A stretch of 59,321 nt of DNA from CAYXEN01 sp964464035 (GTDB lineage Bacteria; Krumholzibacteriota; Krumholzibacteriia; WVZY01): positions 1-59,321 of the forward strand of contig CAYXEN010000010.1 in the NCBI GenBank assembly GCA_964464035.1, read 5' to 3'. The notes below the pieces were generated by a model, which was given only the letters and a program-made list of their open reading frames with translations, searched no databases and was not told the origin of the DNA. Shown piece by piece: positions 9,290-16,472 of this stretch. The position numbers were made by a program, and so were the translations under genes. Each line of letters begins with the position of its first letter. Within the stretch, counting starts at the first letter, position 1.

Positions 9290-10072
9290 TCAAGTAATCA
9301 AGTAGAACAACGGGAAAAGAAAGATCCAGATTATGTCCACTAGGTGCCAGTAGAGGCCGGCCACTTCCAACTTGCTGTATTCCTCTATCCCGGCCCGCCC
9401 CGGAGCCGGCTCGTACTTGAAATCGATATCCACCCGCCTGAGGGAGTCGCTCATTTCCCCGCCGTCCCAGACCTCCTCGCCTCCAGGAGTTCTCGCCGTC
9501 ATTCTGGCGCCTTTCAATTTGTCCACCACTTCCCCCCTCAGACTCACCCTTCGCCTGGGCATGGAAGGCAGCGAGACGGCCATGATCGACAGTATGACGA
9601 CGCCCACGAACACGTGAAGCCCGTGCAAGCCGGTCATCGCGTAGTAGAGGCCGAAGAAAAGCACCTCACCGAAGCTCCTTTTCAGCAGCTCGGGGGATCG
9701 AGGATAGATGCCGTGATGGATCTTAGCCCCCCACTCGAAATACTTGTTCACCAGGAATGCGAGACCGAGGAGAATCGTGAAGAGGAGGAAAACCATCGCC
9801 GCCTTCTTGCGCCCTTGGTGAGCGGCCGAAATGGACAAGGCCATGGCCAGGCTGCTCGTCAGGAGAATGATGGTATTGGCCGTGCCGACCAGCGTGTTCA
9901 GTTGCATCGCCGCGTCGTGGAATTCACCGGGGTGCTTCGCGCGATAGACCGAGTAGAGCAGGAACATTCCTCCGAAGAGCAGCAACTCTGTGACGAGAAA
10001 CAGCCACATCCCCATCTTGGCACCGATGTAATCACGATGCGCGGGCCCGGCCGCGTGCGCGGAAACGTTCAT
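9290..10072 (-). CDS. ctaE: cytochrome c oxidase subunit III, with a hydrophilic insert
   Basis: Integral membrane subunit III, 260 residues, recognised by MGMWLFLVTELLLFGGMF, the GLHGLHVFVGVV motif and the closing helix with GLYWHLVDIIWIFLFPLFYL. It overlaps ctaD by four bases (ATGA). Unusual is a hydrophilic segment of about 70 residues (roughly 170-240) between the penultimate and last helices. It contains VDKLKGARMTARTPGGEE and EPAPGRAGIEE, and most bacterial homologues have only a short loop here. I see no motif in the insert. It could pack against the extra cytochrome domain or be a lineage-specific loop. Confidence 0.92.
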   Translation of the reverse strand: MNVSAHAAGPAHRDYIGAKMGMWLFLVTELLLFGGMFLLYSVYRAKHPGEFHDAAMQLNTLVGTANTIILLTSSLAMALSISAAHQGRKKAAMVFLLFTILLGLAFLVNKYFEWGAKIHHGIYPRSPELLKRSFGEVLFFGLYYAMTGLHGLHVFVGVVILSIMAVSLPSMPRRRVSLRGEVVDKLKGARMTARTPGGEEVWDGGEMSDSLRRVDIDFKYEPAPGRAGIEEYSKLEVAGLYWHLVDIIWIFLFPLFYLIT

Positions 10073-11685
10073 TTCACCTCTATTCCCGAATAGTCATAGG
10101 GGCCCCTCGTCGCTTCCGGAATCTTCTCGAAATTCTCGACCGGGGGCGGTGAAGAAGTCCGCCATTCAAGAGTGGCGCCTCCCCAGGGGTTGGAGGATGC
10201 TCTATCCCCTTTTCTCAAGGAACGTATCAAGTTCGCAAATATCACGATCAGGCCCAGGATCAGGATCCAGGAGCCTATAGTCGATATCACGTGGTACTTG
10301 TGAAATCTGGGAAGATAGTCATAGTATCGGCGCGGCATTCCCAGCCAACCCATCACCAGCATGGGGAAATAGAGCACGTTGAAACCCACGAAGAGCAACG
10401 CCCACCCGATTTTCGACGGCCTCGCGGCGTACATTCTGCCGAAAATCTTGGGGAACCAGTAATGAAGACCGCCGATGAAGGCGAACCCCACTCCGCCGAA
10501 CATCACGTAATGGAAGTGCCCCACCACGAACGCAGTATCGTGAATGTGAACGTTCACGGCCAGCGCGCCCTGCATGAGGCCAGTCAGGCCGCCGATGGAG
10601 AAGAGGAATATGAAAGACAAAGCGTAGAGCAAGGGGGTCTCCAGGCTGATGGATCCCTTGTACAGAGTCGCTATCCAGTTGAAGACCTTGATCGCGCTTG
10701 GGATGGCCACGAGGAACGTGAGGAGCGAAAAAATCACGTCGGCGGCGTAACTCTGCCCGCTTACGAACATGTGATGTCCCCATACGAGCGAACCCAACGA
10801 GGCTATGGCCAGGCTCGAGAAAGCTATGGCCTTGTATCCGAAAATCGGTCTTCGCGAGAACACCGGAATTATCTCGGTTACCACCCCCATGGCGGGGAGA
10901 ATCATTATGTAGACCGCGGGATGCGAGTAGATCCAGAATAAGTGCTGAAAGAGAATCGGATCGCCCCCCTTGGCGGGATCGAAGACTCCTATTCCGAACA
11001 TCCGCTCGAACACGACGAGGAGAAGAGTTATACCGACTATCGGCGTGGCCAGGATCTGGATCCATCCCGTCGCGTAGAGCGCCCAGGGGAACAGAGGCAT
11101 GCGGAACCATCCCATGCCCGGGGCACGCAGTCTGTGTATCGTGGTGACGAAGTTGAGGCCGGTGAGGATGGAAGAAAACCCGAGTACGAAAGCGGCGAAC
11201 ACGGCCAGGGACACATTGGTCGTCGTTCTGAGACTGTAGGGAGCATAGAAGGTCCATCCCGTGTCGGGCGGACCTCCGCCGGTGAAGAGAGCCGCTACGG
11301 CGAGCATGGCTCCGGACACGTATATCCACCACGACAGAAGGTTCAACCTCGGGAAGGCGACGTCGCGTGCCCCCAACTGCAGGGGCAGAATGAAATTGCC
11401 CAGAGCGGCGGGGATTCCCGGTATGATGAAGAGGAAGATCATGATCACGCCGTGCAGGGTGAAGAAAGCGTTGTACGTTCTCGCATCGACGATGGTTTTC
11501 CCGGGACTGAGCAATTCGAGACGCATCAAGAAGCCGAGAAAGACACCGACCGCGAAAAAGGTGAGCATCGATATCAAATAGAGTATGCCTATCCGCTTGT
11601 GATCCGTGGAGAATATCCAGGAGAATATCCCCCTGAACCGTCCGTGATGTTCGTAGTACGCTTTGGCAGGAACCGCTTCCATCAT
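10069..11685 (-). CDS. ctaD: cytochrome c oxidase subunit I (A2-type heme-copper oxidase)
   Basis: Catalytic subunit, 538 residues, 12 helices. Ligands are visible: the heme a His in FFTLHGVIMIF, the CuB His in YSHPAVYIMILP and WGHHMF, and the heme a3/heme a His pair in VVGHFHYV. The K-channel Lys lies in SAIKVFNW. In helix VI the usual Glu of the D-channel (HPEVY) is replaced by Ala, with YS before HP, which is the known A2-subfamily (YSHPxV) pattern. It reduces O2 to water and pumps protons. The start at 11685 lies four bases after the sco stop. Full length. Confidence 0.95.
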   Translation of the reverse strand: MMEAVPAKAYYEHHGRFRGIFSWIFSTDHKRIGILYLISMLTFFAVGVFLGFLMRLELLSPGKTIVDARTYNAFFTLHGVIMIFLFIIPGIPAALGNFILPLQLGARDVAFPRLNLLSWWIYVSGAMLAVAALFTGGGPPDTGWTFYAPYSLRTTTNVSLAVFAAFVLGFSSILTGLNFVTTIHRLRAPGMGWFRMPLFPWALYATGWIQILATPIVGITLLLVVFERMFGIGVFDPAKGGDPILFQHLFWIYSHPAVYIMILPAMGVVTEIIPVFSRRPIFGYKAIAFSSLAIASLGSLVWGHHMFVSGQSYAADVIFSLLTFLVAIPSAIKVFNWIATLYKGSISLETPLLYALSFIFLFSIGGLTGLMQGALAVNVHIHDTAFVVGHFHYVMFGGVGFAFIGGLHYWFPKIFGRMYAARPSKIGWALLFVGFNVLYFPMLVMGWLGMPRRYYDYLPRFHKYHVISTIGSWILILGLIVIFANLIRSLRKGDRASSNPWGGATLEWRTSSPPPVENFEKIPEATRGPYDYSGIEVK

Positions 11686-11689
11686 CTTG

Positions 11690-12514
11690 TCATCTTTCCG
11701 TATCCGTATGCGATGAAGACCTTCTTTTTCTGCCCGTAAGCACCAGGAAGGCGACGAAGGCGAGAGCGGTCAAAAGAATCGTGGCGCCGGCCACGCGCGT
11801 CACGTTCAATACGTACCTCTTTCCCTCGGAATCGTAGCTGAAGCAATAGAGTAGAACCTTGGCTATCGTCGGTCCGACCCTCCCCTGGGACGCTTCCGTC
11901 AAAGCCATTTTCAGATCGAACGGCAGATAGCTTATACCATAGAGGTATCGGGTTATCTTTCCGTCCGCTCCGAGTACGATCAGGCTTGCAGGATGAACGA
12001 AATCCTCGCCGCTTCTCCTGAAACGGAATCCCACCGCTCGAGTGAAGCACCGAATGCTCGCGCTGTCCCCGGTAAGGAATCTCCAGGAGCCTTCCGGAAA
12101 CGGCTTGCCTATTCCCGTTATGTAATTGTTCTTCATCCGGCGGGAATCCTCGGGCTCGTCCCTATCGTCGAAACTGATCGTTATGACGTCGTAATCCTTT
12201 CCCGGAACCATGCCCACCTTCCCGAGGACCTCGGCCACGCCGCCAAGGAGCGGTTTGCATATACTGGGACAACGGTAATAGACCAGCGATACGATCACCG
12301 GTCTCTTGATGAGGTCACCAAGCTTCACCTCGTTTCCGTTTTCGTCGATGAACGGGATATCGAGGGGAACATGATCGCCTAGATGCTCGTCGATGCCGAT
12401 TTCATCGGGATTCGGAGGCAACTGTGCCTGGGGAGTGGATACTATGAGAGAGAGGAGAAGAATCGTCGATATGTAGAAACTCGTTCTCGCCAACTCAACT
12501 CCCCGTGATCGCAT
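11690..12514 (-). CDS. sco: Sco1/SenC-family copper chaperone for the CuA centre
   Basis: 274-residue membrane-anchored thioredoxin-fold protein. The Cu-binding CxxxC is in YYRCPSICKP (about residues 79-88) and the conserved His in FVHPASLIV (about 169). There is an N-terminal signal/anchor and an additional C-terminal helix (about 245-265). Sco proteins deliver copper to, or reduce, the CuA cysteines of CtaC. First gene of the oxidase-ACIII operon. The ATG at 12514 lacks a clear ribosome site; a TTG at 12493, preceded by CGGGGAG at good spacing, is a credible alternative start that still leaves the full signal helix. Confidence 0.88.
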   Translation of the reverse strand: MRSRGVELARTSFYISTILLLSLIVSTPQAQLPPNPDEIGIDEHLGDHVPLDIPFIDENGNEVKLGDLIKRPVIVSLVYYRCPSICKPLLGGVAEVLGKVGMVPGKDYDVITISFDDRDEPEDSRRMKNNYITGIGKPFPEGSWRFLTGDSASIRCFTRAVGFRFRRSGEDFVHPASLIVLGADGKITRYLYGISYLPFDLKMALTEASQGRVGPTIAKVLLYCFSYDSEGKRYVLNVTRVAGATILLTALAFVAFLVLTGRKRRSSSHTDTER

Positions 12515-12526
12515 AACCGCGGCTTT

Positions 12527-12552
12527 CTTGATACGAATCGCGTCGCATCAAG
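12527..12552 (-). promoter_or_regulatory. inverted repeat in the 5' leader of the oxidase operon
   Basis: Arms CTTGATACGA (12527-12536) and TCGCATCAAG (12543-12552) pair at nine of ten positions around a six-base loop. It lies between the mapped-by-eye promoter and the sco start, so it could be a DNA operator or an RNA hairpin. Spacing does not fit a classical FNR site. Confidence 0.4.
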
Positions 12553-12595
12553 GAGTCGAATGAACATGTCCGAATGGTGAGGTAAACTCCGACTC

Positions 12596-12624
12596 AAACT
12601 ATCCTATATCGTCATTCCTGTCAA
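12596..12624 (-). promoter_or_regulatory. sigma70-type promoter for the sco-cta-act operon
   Basis: TTGACA (12619-12624), a 17-base spacer and TAGTTT (12596-12601), reading on the minus strand toward sco about 80 bases downstream. The -35 box is a perfect match. It lies in the only sizeable gap upstream of twelve tightly packed genes. Confidence 0.7.
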
Positions 12625-12686
12625 GGGAGAATACGCATCTCGAGCTGATCTCTTCCGCTATTGAAACCCCTCGATCCCCACGCTTC

Positions 12687-14951
12687 TCACTGAAGCATTT
12701 CGTTCATCTTCTGCACGCTCGTCGTGGGAAGATCGCAGGACCGGTTGCTGCATACATATGCGGTCGCCTTGCCGCCGAGCGCGTGTAACGGTTCCGTGAA
12801 CCGGGCGATGGCGCCGAGGAGCCCGGCGTCTTTCTCGTTCTTGAACAGAACCACCGCGTTGGGGAGATAGAGCCGATTCACCGAGGCGAGCATGGTCCTT
12901 GCCGCTCGGTCGTCCTTTTCTCCGACCACCACTATTTCCACGGACTTGCTTGCGGCGTAATCGAGCGCACACATCAGGAACGAGAATGACCCGGGGCTCC
13001 TTTCCACCAGGCTCGAGAACGCCTTGCCCAGATCCACCGCTCTCTCCTCCAGCGAGGTATCACCGGTCATCCTGCCGAGTCGCAGGAGGTTCATCATCTC
13101 CACCGAATTGCCCGAAGGATACGCTCCATCGTAGACTTCCTTCCTGCGGACTATCAATTCCTCTCCGTCGTCGGGCGTGAAGAAGAAACCGCCGTCCTCT
13201 TCGTCCCAGAAGTGCGAGACGAGCTCGTCGTTGAGACGAACAGCCTCTCTCAAGTATCTCACCTCGAAACCGGCCTGGTAGAGTTCGATCAAGCCTCGGA
13301 TCATGAAGGCGTAATCGTCCAGGTTGCCTTGAATAGCCGCGTCCCCACCCCGGTAACGGTGCAGGAGACGTCCATCGGCTCCCCTCATCTTCGCGAGGAC
13401 GAAATCCGCCGCTCTGCGCGCCGCCGATAGATACATTTCGTTTCCGAACACTCTCGCCCCCCGGGCCAGGGCGGCGATCATCAAGCCGTTCCAATCGCTC
13501 AGCACCTTGTCGTCCTTGAACGGGTGCATCCTCTTCTCCCTCGCCGCGAAGAGCTTTTTTCTCGAAGCTTCCAGGCGCTCGCGCACTTCGTCGGGAGCAA
13601 GTCCGGTCGCCTCCGCCAGAGCCTCGATACCGGCTCTCACTGCAAGCACCCGCGCTCCTCGACCCGCGTCCGACGCACCTCCCGGCGCATTCCCCTCATC
13701 CGCCAATCCGAAATGCCGAATCACCAGGGATGCGTCTTCCTCGTCAAGGATCTTTTCCACTTCTCTTGCGGTCCAGTAGTAGAACTTCCCCTCCTCCCCG
13801 TCGCTGTCCGCATCTTCCGCGCTCAAGAAAGCGCCGTCGGCCGAAGTCATGTCGCGAAGCACGTAGGCGAAGATCTCCTCCGCCGTCTTCTTGAAGTCGG
13901 CTCTTCCCGTCGCCTGGTACGCCGCCACGTAAGCGAGCGATATCATCGCCTGATCGTAGAGCATCTTTTCGAAATGCGGTACGCCCCAGAAGGCATCGGT
14001 CGAGTAACGATGAAAACCGAAGCCGATATGGTCATAGATGCCGCCGTCTCTCATTTTTTCCAGGGTGAGCTCGGCCATCTCGAGGCTCTTCGCGTCGCCC
14101 GTGCGTTTCCAGTGGCGCAGGAGGAAGAGGACGTTCTGCGGGGTGGGAAACTTGGGAGCGTTTCCGAATCCGCCGTTTTGGGTATCGAATCGTGCGGCAA
14201 GTTGTTCGTGAGCCAGGTCGAGCATGCCCGGAGCAAGTCCGCCGCCGGGGCCGGGCGCCGACACATCGCTCAATGCTTGCCCTATCCTGTCCACGGACGA
14301 GAGGATCTCGCTCCTCTTGTTCTTCCAGACCTCGGCGACTTTCGGCAAGAGACTGACGAGCCCGCGCCTCCCGAAACGATCCGATTTCGGGATATACGTA
14401 GCGGCGAAGAAAGGCTTCCTGTCGGGAGTCATGATGATCGTGAGAGGCCAGCCGCCTCCGCCGGTCAGCATCTGGCATACCGTCATGTAGACATGGTCGA
14501 TGTCCGGCCTCTCCTCCCTGTCGACCTTGATGCAGACGAATGTCTCGTTCAGGAGAGCCGCCACTTCCGGGTCCTCGAAAGATTCCTCCTCCATCACATG
14601 GCACCAATGACACGTCGAATAACCTATGGAGAGGAATATCGGCTTGTCTTCCCTCCGAGCCTTGGCGAAAGCCTCCTCCCCCCAAGGATACCAGTCCACC
14701 GGATTGTCGGCATGCTGGAGAAGGTAAGGACTCTTCTCGTTAGCCAGGTGATTCATCCCGGCGGGTATCTCTCCGGCGCCACCGGTCCCCGCCGGTCCCA
14801 CTTCGCCGCCGCCTTCACTCGTTGCATTCATCATGACGACTCCTTTTCCGCTTCCATCTCCCGATCGATAGTAGCCCACCGCGAACACGGAGGCGACCAC
14901 GATGAGCGGCGATACCACCCACATGACTCTACGCGATCTTCTTCTATCCAT
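12687..14951 (-). CDS. DUF255 thioredoxin-like / YyaL (SSP411) family protein
   Basis: 754-residue protein with a signal/anchor segment (about 10-30). A DUF255 thioredoxin-fold domain follows with CHWCH in STCHWCHVMEEESF and the family segment GGGGWPLTIIMTPD. The rest is a long (alpha/alpha)6-like region with HFEKMLYDQAMI and LSDWNGLMIAALARG, as in YyaL and human SPATA20. The biochemical role of the family is not established; a redox or glycan-related role has been proposed. An upstream TTG at 14996 would extend the frame, but the ATG at 14951 has AAGGA seven bases before it. Monocistronic, with its own upstream region. Confidence 0.85.
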   Translation of the reverse strand: MDRRRSRRVMWVVSPLIVVASVFAVGYYRSGDGSGKGVVMMNATSEGGGEVGPAGTGGAGEIPAGMNHLANEKSPYLLQHADNPVDWYPWGEEAFAKARREDKPIFLSIGYSTCHWCHVMEEESFEDPEVAALLNETFVCIKVDREERPDIDHVYMTVCQMLTGGGGWPLTIIMTPDRKPFFAATYIPKSDRFGRRGLVSLLPKVAEVWKNKRSEILSSVDRIGQALSDVSAPGPGGGLAPGMLDLAHEQLAARFDTQNGGFGNAPKFPTPQNVLFLLRHWKRTGDAKSLEMAELTLEKMRDGGIYDHIGFGFHRYSTDAFWGVPHFEKMLYDQAMISLAYVAAYQATGRADFKKTAEEIFAYVLRDMTSADGAFLSAEDADSDGEEGKFYYWTAREVEKILDEEDASLVIRHFGLADEGNAPGGASDAGRGARVLAVRAGIEALAEATGLAPDEVRERLEASRKKLFAAREKRMHPFKDDKVLSDWNGLMIAALARGARVFGNEMYLSAARRAADFVLAKMRGADGRLLHRYRGGDAAIQGNLDDYAFMIRGLIELYQAGFEVRYLREAVRLNDELVSHFWDEEDGGFFFTPDDGEELIVRRKEVYDGAYPSGNSVEMMNLLRLGRMTGDTSLEERAVDLGKAFSSLVERSPGSFSFLMCALDYAASKSVEIVVVGEKDDRAARTMLASVNRLYLPNAVVLFKNEKDAGLLGAIARFTEPLHALGGKATAYVCSNRSCDLPTTSVQKMNEMLQ

Positions 14952-15014
14952 GATTCCTTCTTCCCGGCGGAACCGCCCGCTGCTCCTTCGATTCAATATG
15001 CATCAGGAGGCCCC

Positions 15015-15030
15015 GGTCATTACAATGACC
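15015..15030. promoter_or_regulatory. perfect inverted repeat upstream of the DUF255 gene
   Basis: GGTCATT and AATGACC are perfect seven-base arms around AC. It lies about 65-80 bases upstream of the DUF255 start codon and looks like a dimeric-repressor operator; the regulator is unknown. Confidence 0.4.
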
Positions 15031-15046
15031 CCCAACGCCATATTAT

Positions 15047-15061
15047 GGACCGAATAGGTCC
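15047..15061. promoter_or_regulatory. second inverted repeat upstream of the DUF255 gene
   Basis: GGACC (15047-15051) and GGTCC (15057-15061) with a five-base AT-rich centre, 17 bases beyond the first inverted repeat. The region around it is AT-rich with a CATAAT-like element, so it may overlap the promoter. Confidence 0.35.
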
Positions 15062-15247
15062 GCTATTTATCCAAAACCAATCGGCTGGCGGTCTTATCGA
15101 TGCTCGGCAGCCGATGAAAAACTTTTTGAACTTTCATCGCTCAATATAGCGTCCGGGCGGACTGCTTTCAAGCTCTGTTTCGCCCCTCGGCACGCAGATG
15201 CCGATCCGGCATGCCGGCGCCGCGAGGTCCTACAAAGGTCGGAAGAC

Positions 15248-16318
15248 TCATTTTCTGGCGGTGGCGAATACCCAGTTTTCGCAGAAGGAAGGAATGAAGG
15301 AGGATCTGAAACGTATGCTCTTGAAGTCTCTTCCGAGGATCCGTTTTATCAGTTTCAAGGTATTGGCGTCGAACTCGGAGCAACATTGCATCGAAAGCAT
15401 CCCCCGGGCGTTCAAGCTGCGGTGGATCTTGGCGAACAAGGTCCGCAGGAAACGCGTGCGGTCCATACGCGTGAGCGAAGCTGGATGCATCGTGAGGTCG
15501 TAGATGACGGCGTCGAACCCGTCGTTGCCGTCGAGATAGACGTTCGCATCCTCGTTAACGATCGTAACGCGGGGGTCCCGGAAGGAATCCCTGCAGATCT
15601 TCTTGAGGTACTTCTCCGCCACTCTTATTATCTCTTCGTCGATGTCGATCAGAACGACTTCAGCGGGCCGGTACTTCAATAGTTCGGTCAGCACCCCGCC
15701 GTCGCCGCCTCCCAGGATGGCGACGCGTCCCAGGCGCTTCCCGGATCCCGCCAAGGGAGACACCAGGTTGGCGTTGTAGACGTCGGCGTCCTTCTCCGAG
15801 ATCTGGAGATCGTTGTCGAGGAAAAGCATTCTGCCGAACGAATCGTTGTCGATCACGTCTATCTGTTGATATCTGGATTTCTTGCTGAAAAGTTTTTTCT
15901 TCACGTGGTAGCGGACCTCGAACCCATAAGAAGAACAGGAGGTTATCCAGTCCTGCTGCTTCGTTTCCAGGGGATTGCCGCGCTGGATCTCGATGAACCT
16001 GAGCGTCTTGGGTTTGAAATGCCTGCGAAGGAGATGCAGCAGGTCTATCTGCGCCTTCGAACCGTTGGAACATGTGAAAATATCGACCGAAACGTGTTGG
16101 GCCTCGGGATAAGTATGCACCACGACGTGAGATTCACCTATGATCGCCACCGAGGTGACTCCGATCGGATCGTACTGATGGCTGAATACGTCGACGAGGG
16201 TGAGCCCCGCCTCCTTTATACAAGAGGCGAGAAGAGCGTCTATACGCGCGCGATCGTTCAGCAAAGTCTTGCTGCAATCCACGAATTCGGCTATGAGTTG
16301 CGCTCCGAGAGGTTTCAT
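15248..16318 (-). CDS. fused S-adenosylmethionine decarboxylase (SpeD) - aminopropyltransferase (SpeE)
   Basis: 356 residues encoding two polyamine enzymes in one chain. Residues 1-115 are a prokaryotic AdoMet decarboxylase: IIGESHVVVHTYPE has the Glu-Ser cleavage site that makes the pyruvoyl group, then the catalytic His and a Cys in DIFTCS. Residues about 120-356 are an aminopropyltransferase fold with YQQIDVI, GRMLFLDNDLQ, the nucleotide motif LGGGDGGVLTE and VLIDIDEEI. The usual catalytic motif DS(S/T)DP is instead YDLTMHP. The DE of the diamine site (TERDE in classical enzymes) reads EKDADVY. The decarboxylated AdoMet made by the first half would feed the second. No ribosome site is evident; a GC-rich hairpin lies at 16345-16358. 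The amine substrate cannot be predicted. Confidence 0.88.
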   Translation of the reverse strand: MKPLGAQLIAEFVDCSKTLLNDRARIDALLASCIKEAGLTLVDVFSHQYDPIGVTSVAIIGESHVVVHTYPEAQHVSVDIFTCSNGSKAQIDLLHLLRRHFKPKTLRFIEIQRGNPLETKQQDWITSCSSYGFEVRYHVKKKLFSKKSRYQQIDVIDNDSFGRMLFLDNDLQISEKDADVYNANLVSPLAGSGKRLGRVAILGGGDGGVLTELLKYRPAEVVLIDIDEEIIRVAEKYLKKICRDSFRDPRVTIVNEDANVYLDGNDGFDAVIYDLTMHPASLTRMDRTRFLRTLFAKIHRSLNARGMLSMQCCSEFDANTLKLIKRILGRDFKSIRFRSSFIPSFCENWVFATARK

Positions 16319-16344
16319 TTCGAATTGTGCGGGAAGTACGCGAT

Positions 16345-16358
16345 GCCGGGCCCCCGGC
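16345..16358. other. GC-rich hairpin just upstream of the SpeD-SpeE start
   Basis: GCCGGG (16345-16350) and CCCGGC (16353-16358) form a perfect six-base stem with a two-base centre, 27 bases before the start codon of a gene without a visible Shine-Dalgarno sequence. Could influence translation initiation. Confidence 0.35.
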
Positions 16359-16472
16359 CGCTGGCACCTCGATGTTGCGATTGGCTATATTCTCACGTGG
16401 AAATACGACGACCGTCCCATTCCCAGGTCTTTCATTCAGTACAACAAACCCCGCGAAACTTCAAGGGATTTT

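Noticed and set aside
13524..15149. 541-codon plus-strand frame opposite the DUF255 gene
   Set aside because: Same shadow effect; no ribosome site and no domain, while the minus strand encodes a clear family protein.
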